64,000 bases of DNA from Mauremys mutica (Eukaryota; Chordata; Testudines; Geoemydidae). Location: assembly GCF_020497125.1 (NCBI RefSeq), contig NC_059082.1, forward strand, positions 21,784,965 through 21,848,964. The letters run 5' to 3'. Every line of letters starts with the position of its first letter. Position 1 is the first letter of the stretch. The position numbers and the translations under genes were made by a program. Below the pieces are notes generated by a model that did no database searches, was not told the DNA's origin, and saw only the letters and a list, made by a program, of their open reading frames with translations. Positions 10,561 through 25,500 of the stretch are shown here, one piece after another.

Positions 10561-13500
10561 CTGAAAGGAAACAAGATAAATATTTAAGATGCTGGTTTAA
10601 GAATTTGCTTTTCATACATAATTTGGGTAAATTCTTAGTAATGAAGAGGTCTCTCGGGAAGAAGTGTCTTGCCTTTAAAATTTTTAAAAAACAGGACAAA
10701 ACCTTTGCTCGGAGGGTTTAGGATTTCCTGACAAAAATAATCATGTGTGCTTGTGTCACACTGCTTGTGCTTACTAGTGGGAAAGCATCCTCTCCGTGTT
10801 TAAATAAATACTATGATAATTCCAGGGGCGGCTCTAGAAATTCCGCCGCCCCAAGCAGCGCGCCGCCCTTCCCTGGTCCCGCGGCCGGGGCAGAAGTCCC
10901 TGCGGACGGTCCTGTGGTCCCGGGGCTCCGGTGGAGCATCTGGAGGCATGCCTGGGGGAGCTCCGTCTGAGCTGCGGGACCAGCGCACCTGTCGCAGTCA
11001 TGCCTGCGGGAGCTCAAGCGGAGCCGCGGGAAGAGGGGACCCTCCGCAGTCATGCCTGCGGCAGGTCCGCTCGTCCCGGGGCTCCGCTCGACTTCCCGCA
11101 GGCATGACTGCGGAAGGTCCGCCGGAGCCAAATGCCGCCCTGCCCCGACAATGCCGCCCCACGCGCCTGCTTGGCGCGCTGGGGTCTGGAGCCGGCCCTG
11201 GATAATTCCATCGAAACAGTCAATAATCCTTCATCTGTCTTCCCTGGAGAGCTGTCTTGTGAGAACATTGTAACAAACCAGGCATCCAAAACTCCCATCT
11301 CTGTCCTTTAGATTTGTGCCCCGTCAACTGCCGCCCCCAGTTCTGGTTTGGTCTTTCACCTTTTCTGGGGGAGGTGAATATGGTGGTTAAAGTGAGATCA
11401 ACTAGACCTTGCACCAGATTTTGAAAAGCCTAAGGTGATTTTGAAAAGCTCACTAGGCTTCTAAAGACCATTCAAATCTGGCCCCAGGTACCCAATGAAT
11501 GAGTCTCTAGCTATCTAGGCTTTGTACCAAATTCATCACCATAGTAACTGAGCAGTTTACAAATATTCAGGCTCTCAGGGCTAGATTCAAAAAGGGGATT
11601 CTGATACCTGAGATCAAAATTTAGATCCTCAAAACCCACCTAGCCCTTTAGGCACCTAAAATCCCTAAGCACCTACATTGCCACTGGTGGTCATGCACAA
11701 AGCCACTGAAGTTCTGGTGCTGCCAACCACCTCAGTGCCTGAGCCTCAGTGGGATTCACAAACTAGGTGTTCCCTACCTATCTCACCTGTGATAATTCAG
11801 TAGGTGTTTCCAGAAGCTGCCTAAAAGAATGCCTTCCAGACGGCATGAGGAGGTGCCCCACTTGTGCCCAACAGCCCGGTGGTTAGAGCACTCACCCAGG
11901 TTGCAGGAGACCTGGTTTCAAATGCCCACTCTGCCAGATTCAGAGCAAGGATCTGAGCCCAGGTTTCCTACCTCCCAGGTGAATGCCCTAGGCTATAGAG
12001 TCACTCATTCCTCTAATGGCCTAATGAAGATTTAAGTATTTCATTCAAAATGGAACAGCTTCAACAGGAGAGAATGAGAGAACACCCCCCCCACACACAC
12101 ACACACATCCCCTATAGCAGGGGTTGGCAACCTTTCAGAAGTGGTGTGCCGAGTCTTCATTTATTCACTCTAATTTAAGGTTTTGTGTGCCAGTAATACA
12201 TTTTAACGTTTTAGAAGGTCTTTCTATAAGTCTATAATATATAACTAAACTATTGTTGTATGTAAAGTAAACAAGGTTTTTAAAATGTTTAAGAAGCTTA
12301 ATTTAAAATTAAATTAAAATGCAGAGCCCCCCGGACCGGTGGCCAGGACCCGGGCAGTGTGAGTGCCGCTGAAAATCAGCTTGCGTGCCACCTTTAGCAC
12401 AGGTGCCATAGGTTGCCTACCCCTGCCCTACAGAGTCGCCTGTAGCCCTCTGCTTAGTGGGACATCTGGGAGACCACTGAAGTGTTAGGGAGGCAGCAGC
12501 ACCATCACCTTCTTTTGTGAGAAACGACTGACCTGAGCTAGGTTCATGACTGTGAATCTCAAATGGAGGGAGGTGACTCGCTCTGGCCCAGAGGATAGGC
12601 ACCTGACTCCCTCTGAGGAGCAGAGGTTAAACCCCACCCTTCTCCTTGGCATCTCCTACTGGCTACTTAGGCAGCTCCTCTCTCATCGTGCTGGCTTCTG
12701 TAAACCTGATTCTTAGGCACCTACCTCTCCCCATGCATTGTACAGGGAGCCTGGGCGTCTAACTCAGGGCCAAGGATTCCACTAGGTGGCAAGGTGCCTA
12801 CAGCTCGGGCATTGCAATGCTGAGCCTTTGTTCCCTTTGTGACTCTAGCCCTACTTTCTCCTTCTCTGTAGCCTCCCAGTGGTGGAAAATATGACAGTAA
12901 TAGTGAGAGTGTGGTCATTGAGGGGAAGCTTGGCTGAGGGTTGTGTGAGATTGGCAGTCATTCTAATGTCCTCTGAGAGCAAGTTCCACACTTTTGGACT
13001 ATCTACTCGGACAGTAGGCGCAAAGAAAATATCCAGAAATCCAAAAAAACCAAATAATCTTGGTGGGTTTCGCTATATTTAGCCTATGAAATCTTCTCTC
13101 CTCACTAAGAGAAGGTCAGTCAACTAAGGGGAGGAATGGGTTTGCAGAAGGAATGAAATGATGGTTCCATTTTTCAAGCTCCTTGCAAGTAACACTGGGA
13201 GAAGCAGCAAATTGAAGAGCAGATAAAATTTTGTGGGCTGAGTTTGGGCCTGTTCACCTAGTCATAGAGCTCCACAACACGTTAATTGATCAGAGATACT
13301 TCTAAAAGCCATTCAAATACCAAATAAAAACATCCTGCCAACATTCTGACCTCACATTGGCCTCCATAAAGGAAGCCTGAATGTCTCATCTGAAATATAA
13401 AAGTGTTTTTATTCCTTGAAATTCCTAGATGGTAATCTGAGAATAACAGTGCTCAGCAAGCTACTAAATGCAAGTTTCTCTGCTAGTTCAAGAGGGTAAT

Positions 13501-16500
13501 CAGCTACTACTCAGGCATATTTTTAGTTTGTATATAATCACTGAATGATGCAGTGTTTTGGAGAGAGCACGCTTTATCCTTTGGATTAATAAATTCACAT
13601 AATAGGAGCATGTTTGGTGGGCTGGCTATTACCTAAGAATGCCACCCACCAAGTCTCCCAAGACACAGGAGGAAAGCACATTTAACACAAGAACCTGCAG
13701 CAGATCCACGAGCTCTAAGAAAAAGAAGTGGGCCCATCAGTAAGGCTAAGATTTACTTCTGGGTATTTTTAGTAAAAGCCATGGACCGGTCACGGGCAAT
13801 AAACAAAAATTCACGGCCTGTGACCTGTCCATGACTTGTACTAAAAATACCCCTGACTAAAACTTGGGTGCTCTGGGGGCTTCCAGGTGCCACTGCTGCT
13901 CCAGGGGGGCACCTGGGTGCTGCTGCTGCTCGGGGGGAGAGAGGTGGCCCGAGCCGCCACTGCTGTTCCAGGACCACTGCTCTGGGGCAGCGCCCGGACC
14001 GCTACTGCTCCGGCAGCCCTCAAGGCCAGCTGCCTGGGGCTGATCAAGCAGCAGCAAGCGTGGCTGATCATAAGAAAAGCAAAACTGTCCCCTCTGCTCC
14101 TGAAAGCAGAGGACATAGACTCATAGACTTTAAGATCAGAAGTGACCATCATGATCATCCAGCTTGATCTGCACATTGCAGGCCACAGAACCTCACCCAC
14201 CCAGCATGTCAATCTGGAGTGGAGGTGCAGCAGTGCCTCTGCAGCATCTCCTTACTCCACCAATGTGAGAGCTCCACAGAGCAACAGCTTCATGGCAAGA
14301 GAAGGCTTCACTGAGCCAGTCAACATCAACTTACTCTCCTCCTCTTTATAAACAGCCTTACCCCTAGGGGAGGGAGGAAGAGGACAGGCCTGTAAGGGGA
14401 TAACCCTGGGAAGTGCAGCTCTGCAGGAGTTGTGTATCCATAGAGGGCTGAGGGAGATACAAAGCGTATGAAAGCAGCCAACCTCTACTGATCTAAGATA
14501 CATGTATTCTGCAGGGCTGAGCCTCTGTCCTTTCCTGCCTCCTACCTGCACACCACCCACAGAGCATGATGAAGGAAAACCTGGGCTTGGTCTTTGTTGG
14601 GAGTGATCTACTCTAGAGTTACCAAATATAACCAAGATAGTTCCTTCACTCACCACCACCAGCAGCTGCTTTGGGTATGGCATAGTGCACTATTTCACTG
14701 GTGTGAGAGAAGGAAGATCAAACTGAAGATCTTTTCTTGAACGAAGCACATGAGAGAAAGGGACAAAGCATTCTCATTAGAGGAGATCTGCCCCTGGAAA
14801 AGGCTGCCAGGGGAGATCAGACAAATCCAGAGTCTGATAACTTTTGGAAATGCTGCAAAACCTTGTTCTTTGATAAAAGTTTTTCCAACAAAGCAACATT
14901 TGCAACATCCACCTGCCAGCTCCCCCTACACTGAGTCCTTCACATAAAACAACTATAACTCCCCCAAGTAGAACTTTCGATAACCCAAAAGGGAGATGAG
15001 CTAGAGACTCTATGAAGTCCAGCGAAGACTTTGCCAATCTATTCTGCATAGAAGCAGAATTTCTGCCTGAGGTATTAATAACTGAAAAGTGCAGTTGACA
15101 ATAGAAAGGCCATCTCTTAGCAATAGGTACCCTATCTTATTACATTGTCAAGATAAGTCGAGGTGGTTCAAAGTCTGAGAACATTTAAGGTGCAAGGAAC
15201 TGGAAGGGTCTTTGGTAGAACAAACAGTGTATGATCCCAGCAACCAGCTCACATTCTTTTCTCACTGCATCCCTTTGGGTGCCAGAGACGCATACCTGCC
15301 TGGGGAGAAACTTCAAAACACAATGGTGTTCTTGGCTCAGATGTCAGAGACTCAGCCGGAAACTTGAAAGCAGTTGGAATCTTTAACTTGTCCTTGAAGT
15401 CCATTTGCTTGGCTCTTCCCACAAAGCTGAGTTTTGTTTTTGATTAGCACTGTCTGCCCGACTCCTCAGTAAAAGCTAACAAGACACAGATGTGGTAGCA
15501 TGAGCAGTTCCAGGTTCAGACCCAGCAGAGGCGGGGTGGGAAAGCCATCACAACTTTCTAGTTATATGCAATCATATTGTGAAGTTGGCATTCTACAAGG
15601 GAGCCTGCAGGCTCACCATGTTGCCTTGTAATCACCTGATGCCTGAGTATTGGTATATTGCAGTCCATGCACAGCACAAGTTAGAGACCACTACTGGCAG
15701 CCCTAGATTGCATGTGACTTTGTGACTGAGCTACTGCGCAGCCATACATGCATGCCAGCTCAACAAGAAGGCCTGGCATGCCAAGAAACTCCTGTGCCAA
15801 AGGCAAGTTCCACTGTATCCTACCTCTCATAATTACATGGCATGATTGACATGATCCAGGGAGGTGTCCGAAACAACAGACGATCAATACTGTGGGCTGA
15901 ACTTTCTCGGTGCCAGCTGAGTGGGAAGGGGAGGCTCTAAGCAACCTTTCCACCTCCCTAGTCTTGGGGCTGAACCAGTTCCTAGCATAAGGTAGGGTTT
16001 CTGTATGATTGCTCTAATTTACACGGCTGGAAGAGCCATTCCACTGGCCCAGGATCACCAGAGCGCACGGCACTCTGGCTCTGCCTTCAGCACACAGCTA
16101 TGAGACCTTTTTGCACTCATAAGCAGCAGGGTTTTCCCCTGGGATGAAGCTATAGCTAGCTCAAAATACTTAATATTTGTAAAGACTGATTCATTTCCTT
16201 GCTTTCTTTCTCGCATGCTTTTTCTGCCCTGATCCCACCATTAGACCTCCCCACTCCAGTTAGAGTGCCATTAACTTCACCGGGATTCTACCCAGGCCGG
16301 GGGTCCAACTGCAAGATCAGGGCCTACATTTGTCAGAACAATACAAGTTATAAGTTGTGAGCCTGTTGATAACTGATTCTCCTGTCGCACATTGTGGGCT
16401 CCACCTCTGCATTTGGTGGCCATTTATAGTAGCAGCTAATGGAGAACTAGTTATCCATTGAATCAGATACCACTATCCATTCACCTACCATTCCTATCCA

Positions 16501-19500
16501 CCCTCTCTTTCCACCCGCAATCCCAAAAGAAAGATACTACAGAACATGTAGACACAGAGAACCGAGTGTATTACTAAAAATGTTGGGGGTATTCCCACTG
16601 AAGTTCATCTTTGCCCTTTTAACCTCCTTTCATGCTCCCTGTTCTCATTACTTCTTGTGCCTTCCACGCAGTGGAATGCAAAGCCGTCATCAGGCTAATC
16701 TTTGACTTACTTCACAATGACACTGGTTCCTCCTTTTTGATAATATAGACAGTTGTTATATATTACATGGCCACATCCATAAAAGATCCCCATGAGGTTA
16801 ATGATCCTGTAGCTGTCATTCAGCAATGCGTTTGCATTCTCATATTCTTTTATGAAGTTTCCTTAGGGGAGGGAAAAAGTGAAAGAAAACCACACCAGTT
16901 GGTTTACTGAACTGTCTGACATCTCTGCTCTCATCCAGATACAATTCTATCAGAATCAAGTTCCTGCCAATCATAGCCACATTTTTTTTACATTTCTCAG
17001 AGTGCTGGAACATAAAAATCAAGAGACAAAGCTCCAGCTTAGCCCAAATTATTGTGTTTATTATTCAACGTTTGTATTGTGGTAGCATCTAGATTCTCCA
17101 ACAGGGGACTGGGACCCAAGTCACCCAGAATCCAGCCCATTTCCATGTTTTTCTTGTTCTCGCTCCCCCCCCCCATTTTTTTAAACCCTTAAACTTGCGA
17201 GCTATAGTTTAGGAAACTGAAGTCACAGGGAAATGGTAGGATTGATGTAAAAATGAACATAAATAAGACACTTTAAATTAGGCTCGTCTGAAAACTTTCC
17301 CTTGAAATTGTTTTGACAGAAAATTGGATTTTTCAAATAAAGGAATTTTTTTCCAAAATGTGTTTTCTTTCCATTTTTTTTTTTTGGTGACATTTTCTTT
17401 GGTCAAAACCTAAAAGCACTTCAGCTGAAAAGGTTTGGTTTTCAGCCAACATTTTTCAGCTTTCCACTGAAAAGTTGAAATTTTCTACAGAAACCACTTC
17501 CACATTTTCCAAGCAGCACTAGTTAATACCTTCTCAGGGGCTCCAAGAGGTATGTCCAGATATATTATGAAAGCAGATGAAGTTTTCAAATAAATGTGAC
17601 TGAGACCTGAAAAAACTGAGGTCTCCCTCCACTTACATTGATTCAAGTTTGTTGCTATTCTTCCAGAACTCTTCTGTTGGCTAAGGCAGGGTCACATGAC
17701 CCTGTGAGCCAAAGTAGAGAAGTCATAGGAGAAGGTCATTGATGCTGTGGCAGATTTAAGGCACAAAGGCCTTTTAAAAGGTTATAATAATAACTTATTA
17801 GGCAGACAATGTGGACTGTTCCAGTTCTAGTTTATAAGAAGAAAAAATGATGCTACCTGGGTTTAAAAATAACCTCCACTGTGCAATACTGCCCCTGGCT
17901 TTTCAACCTGTGGGGCAACAGACCACCCGACTAAAGCTCACTTTCACTCATTACAGTATTTTACACACTATATTTCTAACAACACTGATTTGGTTGAAAA
18001 AATGAAAAAGCAATATAGGATCAACCTAGCCACAATTATATCCATAGTACCTGAAAAATGCATCGTAAGCCAAATTCTTTCATCATTTCCATTTGCAGGT
18101 TCCCTCATCCATGTTCCAAATGTTTGCTGTATCTTACCCATCTCAGTGGGACTTCCTATTGATTTAATGATGCATTCTAATAGCAAAGAGAGAAACAAAT
18201 TTGCATCATCCCCAACCTCCACAACAGTCTAAACAGTAGACTTTAATAATGCATCATATTTAAAATAAGTTACCAGCTTTTTTTGGATGGTATCCATTGG
18301 TTTTCTCATCAGCTTTTCCTACCAGTGTGTCATCATTTGGTATGGCACATGTCTCACCTAAAATTGGGGGGACAGAAAACAAAACCTTTGAATATGTTTC
18401 ACAGATCTGGGGCACATTGTCAGTTGATGTAAACTGCTCCACTGAAGTGCATGGACTGTGACAATTTATACCAGCGGCCCCCGTGTTTCTTATGAAATCC
18501 AGATCATTCAGTTTAATACTTATTATCCAACATTGTTCAGCGTATGCATCTGTCACCAGTTAAGGTTGTGTCAAAATTCAGAATTGCAATTTTAAAAAGT
18601 TGTCTATAAAGGTAAGTTTGGGGATAATAACACTAACATATGCTGTGTGGCTTCCATGTTTATCACACTTTAAAACAATAATTCTTGCTTTCTTTAAGCT
18701 AAACATGTCAGTTAACCAAATTAAAATACTTTTTGCACTTGTCAAATAAATCCTTATATTAAAAATGCACATAAGTGGCTAGTAATGCATCCAATAATAA
18801 GACAGGCGTAGAGGCCAGACATGGGGAAAGTCTCTCATACCTCATGCAGCAACATTTTATATGCAGTCTCTCCCTTTTACAAATGAGAAAGTCTTCCTCA
18901 GCCTTCATGGGAGCAAGGAGTCAGAGGGCTTGTCTGCACTATGCTTTAGTCCACACCAGAGGGGTGTAACTTTTAGTCCATGCTAGCATGTCATGCACTA
19001 ACTGCCCCATGTGGACCCTGCTGACGCACACTAAACGTTCACTGATGCACACTAACATAGTACCGGTTGAAACAGGACAACATTAACACACGCTAGGGAA
19101 CTTTTAGTGGATGCCAGCATGTTCTACATGGGCCAGGTAGAGTGCATCATACTAGTGCAGACTAAAATTTACACCTTTCTGGGGCAGACTAAAGCACCAT
19201 GTAGACAAACCCAAAGAGAGTCCCAAACTCTTCCTCCACATAGAATTATATCTTGCTGACACTAGGCTAGTGTCATAAGAGGCAGCACAATCTAGTGGAC
19301 CGAGCATAGGACTGGAGCTAGGAATCCATGAATTCTAATCCTGTTTCTGCCACTGGCTCACTCGGTGGCCTTGTCTAAGTTACTTGGCTTCTCTATAACT
19401 GTCTCCAGATGAAGTGGTAACCCTGGCACAAGACAGAAAGTGGTGGAAAGACTTCATTCAGTCCCATTGTCTCTACTGAGCTGACAGACGGGAATCAAAG

Positions 19501-22500
19501 AACAAGATAATGGTCTCCGGCTTATCTAGCTCATGGAGAGGATGTATCATGTTTGTGTAGCACTTTGAAGCCGTACACTTCTGAGCCAGTTCCTACCGCA
19601 TTTGTTTGTATTGATTGGTCTCTCTGAGCCAGATGTGCCCCTATAGAGGAAAATCTCTGGATTTGGAGTGAAAAGGAATAGAAGGGGGAGAAGTCCTGAT
19701 TCCACCCCCTACAGAAGAAGAGGAGGGTTCAATTTCTAAAACCTTTACACTCTACCTTTCTGTCTGCCTTGGACTATGCAGTGAAATATACAACTTGACT
19801 TACCTGGGAACCCATGTGAGTGTTTACTACCACCGCAGCCTTTATTTCCTTCGTTACCCTGATATGAAGGCTGGGCTGGTTTTGTTTCCCTCCTTAAAGT
19901 TTTCAGACTATCAGTCTACTTTGGGACTAAGTAATTTTGTTAAACAACAGAAACAGAAATGCCTTGCTGTGAGTTGCTAGGGAGCATGTGCGGCACCTTT
20001 TCTTAACACATGTGAGGCAGATGAGACGGCTGTCCAACTTGTCCTTTGATACGATGAAGAATGTTTGTTTGGGAACACTAGAGGCTGATAAACGACTGAA
20101 ACTCATGTGTAAAACACCTACAAACCACAAGAGGGGGCATCCTCAGCGGGCAGCAGGCGCAGTCCCACTCCTGCCTTTACTGTACCTCTACTAATGCACA
20201 CCAGAGCTTGGCTTCATGCTGACAGAACACGGGGCAGCTGTCTTACACTGCTTCTTTTTTTAATTGTAAACAATGTGGAGGAGGAAGGGAACTTAAACAC
20301 TGTATCTTTCCCCTCTGGAAAGCAGTTCATAGAAAGAAAACAATAGAGACAAAGCTGGAAACATTTTCCTTTTTGAAGGAAATTTGTTATTGTTGTTGTT
20401 TTTAAACATTCTTTTGTAATGTTCCCTAAACTATTTAGGCGCCTTTACTTACTCCCTGAAAGCCACAGCTGCCTTTTCAGCAGCAATTTATGATCCATTT
20501 TTGATTCACTTACAGAGAGCCTCTCCAAGGAACAGTTCCCAGTTCTGTTTTTACTTTAGCGTGGCTGGAGGTAACCAAAGCTTTTTGTAACGCCATTCTC
20601 CCAACCCACGCCATCCTGTCGATCTGTTTTGTCCACCGCTTTTATCCTGTCTGATGTGTTAGTTGCAAGCTCTTTGGGGGAGGGGCTGTCTTTTTTGTTA
20701 GTTGTTCATACAGTACCCGGCACAATGGGCCTTGATCCTAGGCATTAAGGCAATACAAATATTAAATGACATTAAAACAGTTGCTGAACTGCACTGAACT
20801 GCAGCTTGATGCTCAGAAAGGAAGAAATAGATTAACTGATCCATTTCTCCTGCAGTCCTGCTCCCTCTTTCCTCTGGCATGCCCCTCACTCCCACCTCCT
20901 GTGCAGCACAAAATGGAGGATTTCCGATACAAAATGAGCAAATGAAATCACACTTTACCCCATCCCTTTTAAAAAAGGGCATAGGGATTCTGGTTTTGGG
21001 TCATGAGGTCTGAGCTGTCCACCCTTGAGAGCAGCAGCGGCTCCAGGCACCAGCGCTCCAAGCGCGTGCCTGGGGCAGCAAGCCGCGGGGGCGCCCTGCC
21101 GGTCCCTGCGAGGGCAGCAGTCAGGCAGCCTTCGGCAGCTTGCCTGCGGGAGGTCTGCCGGTCCCACGGATTCGGTGGCACTTCGGCGGCGGATATGCCG
21201 AAGCTGCGGGACCGGCAGGCCTCCCACAGGCAAGCCGCCGAATCCGCGGGACCGGGGACCTCCCACAGGCAAGCCGCCGAAGGCAGCCTGCCTGCCGGGC
21301 TTGGGGCGGCAAAAAAGCTAGAGCCGCCCCTGCTTGAGAGCAGATGCACAGACATCCCATCTCAAAAAAGACCCAACACCACAATCCAGATGTGGCTTTT
21401 GGAAATTGGTGTCCACAGCCAGAACTAGTAATCCTTCTACAGCCCCTTTCATCCCACAATGTCAAAGTACTGTGGCAAAAAGGGTAACTAGAGTTACCTT
21501 CATTGTAGAGATGGAGGAAGGATAGAGCAGGGGCAGGCAAACTTTTTGGCCCGAGGGACACATCTGAGTCTGAAAATTGTATGGGGGGCCATGAATGCTC
21601 GTGAAACTGGGCGTTGGGATGCGGGAGGAGGTGAGGGCTCCGGCTGGGAGTGCGGACTCTGGGGTGGGGCCAGAAATGAGGAGTTCAGGATACGGGAAGG
21701 GGCTCTGGGCTGGGGCAGTGGGTTGGGGTGTGGGTGTGTGAGGGCTCCAGCTGGGAGTGTAGGCTCTGGGGTGGGGATGAGGGGTCCAGGCTGGGACAGA
21801 GGGGTTCGGAGGGCTGGAGGGGGATCAGGGCTAGGACAGGGGTTAGGTCATGGGAGGGGGTCAGGGGTGGAGGCTCCAGGTGGCGCTTACCTCAAGCAGA
21901 TCCTGGAAGCAGCAGCATGTCCCCACTCCGTCTCCTACGTGGAGGTGTGGCCTGGCGGCTCTGTGCACTGCCCTGTCCACAGGCACCAACCCTGCAGCTC
22001 CCATTGGCCATGGTTCCCAGCCAATGGGAGCTGTGGAGGTGGCAACTGGGGCAGGGGCAGCGTGTGGAGCCCCCTGGCTGCCCCTATGCATAGGAGTTGG
22101 AGGGGGAATATGCCGCTGCTTCCGGGAGCCACACGGAGCCACGGCATGTGCGGAGCAGGGTCAAGCCCCCAACCCTGCTCTCCGGCTGGAGCATTGGAGC
22201 GGGGCAAGTCCCGGCCCCCGCTCCCTGGCGGGAGCTCGAGGACCAAATTAAAACATCTGAAGGGGCAGATATGGCCCCTGAGCCATAGTTTGCCCACCCC
22301 TGAGATAGAGGTTCAATGACTTGGCCAAGATCATACAGAAAATCAGTAGAAAAGTGAGAATAGAACATCTCTGTCTCCTACTCTACCATATTAACCAGGA
22401 CAGCACAACATCTCAGCCTCCTCCATGTCTTGAATATTCTAATAAAGAGTTTTAATATCTCAACACAGATGTTTGTCTTTGCTGAACCCTTCGCAAGAAG

Positions 22501-25500
22501 CAGAATGGCTAGTTTTGAATAATATTGTATCTTATACTTGCCAGTCACTGGGAGCCAGATACATAGGATTTGATCATCTTTTGAAATTCTCATAGCAAAA
22601 GCTCCCCAGAGCTAAGAAATTATACCCTGAAGTTTATGCTTCCCAGACTAATTCTAATGAATGTAGTTAACTGTACTAGCAGCAAGCCTAGACGGCAGTT
22701 TATCTGTGACTGGAACAGTCAAGGACCAGGTCAGTGTTCCTGATGAAGTTGAGTGCAGTATTTGGGTTTGAGAATAGCTATAATATTCTCCATGAACTTT
22801 TAGCTGAAAGAAACCAAAAGCAGCTAAGACTAAAAGATATTTTTCACTTTGAGATAAACCACAGCTTAAGAATCTGCCATATGGAATTTTCATTGCTTAC
22901 CTTGTCCAAAAAAGATTAGCAGCCTGTATATTCTGACCATAAAATATTCTGTCTGATGTTAATAAAGTTTATATGACACTAAAACCACTGTTTTTTGGGG
23001 TTGGGGAGTTGTGTGTTTGGTGTTTTGTTTTGTTTTGTTTAAAAAACCAGTTAATGACAGCAGCACTATTAATACAAAACATGCTAGGAGATGCATTTCA
23101 AGTTGTCTTTTTCTAGTTTCTTTTTGGGTAAGTAAATGTAACAAGTTAGTTTAGTTAGTTAAACTATTAAGTTAGCACACATATATGTTTACTAGACAGA
23201 TGTGCTGACAGGGTAAGGGACCTGTGGACAGCTAGCGATAGTCAGAGTCATAGATGTTAAGACTTTAAGGTCAGAAGGGACCATTATGATCATCTAGTCT
23301 GACCTCCTGCACAATGCAGGCCACAGAATCTCACCCACCCACTCCTGTAATAAACCCCTAACCTATGTCTGAGCTACTAAAGTCCTCAAATCATGGTTTA
23401 AAAACTTCAAGGTGCAGAGAATCCTCCAGCAAGTGACCCGTCCCCCACACTGCAGAGGAAGGTGAAAAAAAAACCCAGGGCCTCTGCCAATCTGCTCTGG
23501 AGGAAAATTCCTTCCCAACCCCAAATATGGTGATCAGCTAAACCCTGAGCATGTGGGCAAGACTCACCAACCAGACACCCAAGAAAGAATTCTCTGTAGT
23601 AACTCAGATCCCACCTCATCTAACATGAAGTGTTTTGCAAAATTGATCAAAACTATCAATGTTTTACCAGAAACACTGTGTGGATTGAAAGGTGGCAGTT
23701 TATCTAAATTGCAATGTTGTATTCACATTGTGCTAATAAAAACAAGACAGGGAATCTGTGATTATTGTGTCAAGAGTTAGTAAAGTAATGCTTACACTGT
23801 ATATACAAAATGCAGAATTAATATGTGGAACTCACTGCCACAAGATATTACAGAGGCCAAGAGCTGTTAAGGATTCAAAAAAGAATGGACAGATTAAAAA
23901 ATATTCATTAGCTAGGATAAAAATGTTTAGTATCTTGATATAACCCTGATGTTTCAGGACATAAACTAACCATTAATTACCATGGTTAAAAATAAATTCC
24001 CTCTGTACGCATGACATTGCAAAACTGCACATTGGGACGGTGTTACACCTTTCTCCAAAGGACCCTGGATTGGGCATCAGTTTGGTGACAGGATACCAGA
24101 TTAGACTGCCCATTATTCTGATCTGTTTATATCTGTGTTTCTATATTTCAAGTAGAATCAGACTTCTGCTAAACTGTTCCTCTTATTGTTACCTAATCCT
24201 CCCACCCCATTTGTCTGTTTAGTCCACCTGTTGTCTCCTGTTTGATACCTATACCTGAAGCTATTAGAGGCAGGGACTGTCTTTGTCACTTCTCGGTACA
24301 ATGCCTAGCACAATGGGACTCTGCTCCTTGATGGATACTTTCAGAACATGGATAATAAAGAAAAGAGAAAAGAAGAGATTGAAACATACTCTGTTTGGTA
24401 CTAACTCCATTAACTACTTACAGGGAGAGCTCGTAATAAGAACTGCATTTTTATCCTAGCAAACGCTGCAGAATCACAGTAAGAAAAACTACATATATAT
24501 TTCTAAAGCACACACTAGCCTTGGTTCACCTAAGGTCCTTTAACCTAAGGCTAACATTGCTAATGGCTGTTAATATCCACTTCCCCAGTTATCTTCCTTT
24601 CGCTAGATAAATTATATGCTAGACACAGCAGACAAAGCAAGGTAAAGGGCTACAGCAGCTGAAATGGCACAAGATGAAACTGAGAACATTACTCCCAGCA
24701 ACTATCAAGAGCTCTGTCCTGAATGCTGAAAAAACACCATGTTCCCACTGCAACACTAATTAGAATGTGAAATCCAGTATTAATGGTGAGATCTAATGAT
24801 AACTCCACATGCTTCAACATTAACAACAGCATCAAGTTATTGTGACATTCACCTTTGAGCTAAACTACAAAACTACAAAAGAAAACCCACTTTACTAAGT
24901 ACGTTCTCAGATTATTTCCATTAGTCATTACTCGGTTCACCTTCTTCTGCATCTCCACATAGCAATTACAGCATTTATCTTCTGATGGAGTTTGGGTTGG
25001 ACTACTTTGACCTTGTTAAACAGGGACATCATCTGCTCAGCAAAATTGTTCCCAGATCCACTAGGAAGATTTCAACTGCCACTATAAGCCTGAAATATTC
25101 ATTGGTTTCCGTGCATGTAGGGAAAACAGGACAGCAGGGTAGGATTCATTATGAGGATCCAAGAGGAAAAGTTTGCTTGCATTCCCAAAAGTGACTAACA
25201 AGACAAATGTGACGGTTTTGTAGCATATTCTCTCTGCTTTCCTTATCCTGCTGCTAGTCTGAGCTGAGATCTTTTAGGATTATCACAGTACATTGTCTTG
25301 CTTACAGCACTCATCTGCTTGAATCTCCTAGTCATCAGCTCCAGCTCTTCTAATTGTGCCAACTCTCCACTGACAAAAATTGGCTCATGGAAATGACTAG
25401 AACTGGGCCCTTAAAATTTTGTTTTCTGCCATTTTTTTCCACAGGAGGGTCCTGTGATGATCCTGGCTGAGATTTTAAAAAATAATGAGTGATTTCAACT

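Larger units (their letters stand above)
10561..16710 (-). other. GLDN intron 9 (6150 bp), repeat-rich
   Basis: The donor is GTAAGTC (from 16710 downward) and the acceptor is TTTCAG at 10561-10566. It contains two hAT elements with target duplications (10823-11200 and 12118-12425), an older composite repeat around them (about 11579-12720), a hairpin element (13748-14105) and a CR1 scrap (14112-14205). About 14210-16710 contains nothing I can name. Confidence 0.85.

Noticed and set aside
21546..22319. 257-codon open frame on the plus strand
   Set aside because: It lies within a non-autonomous hAT element with target duplication; the peptide is low-complexity Gly/Trp/Ser and does not resemble a transposase.
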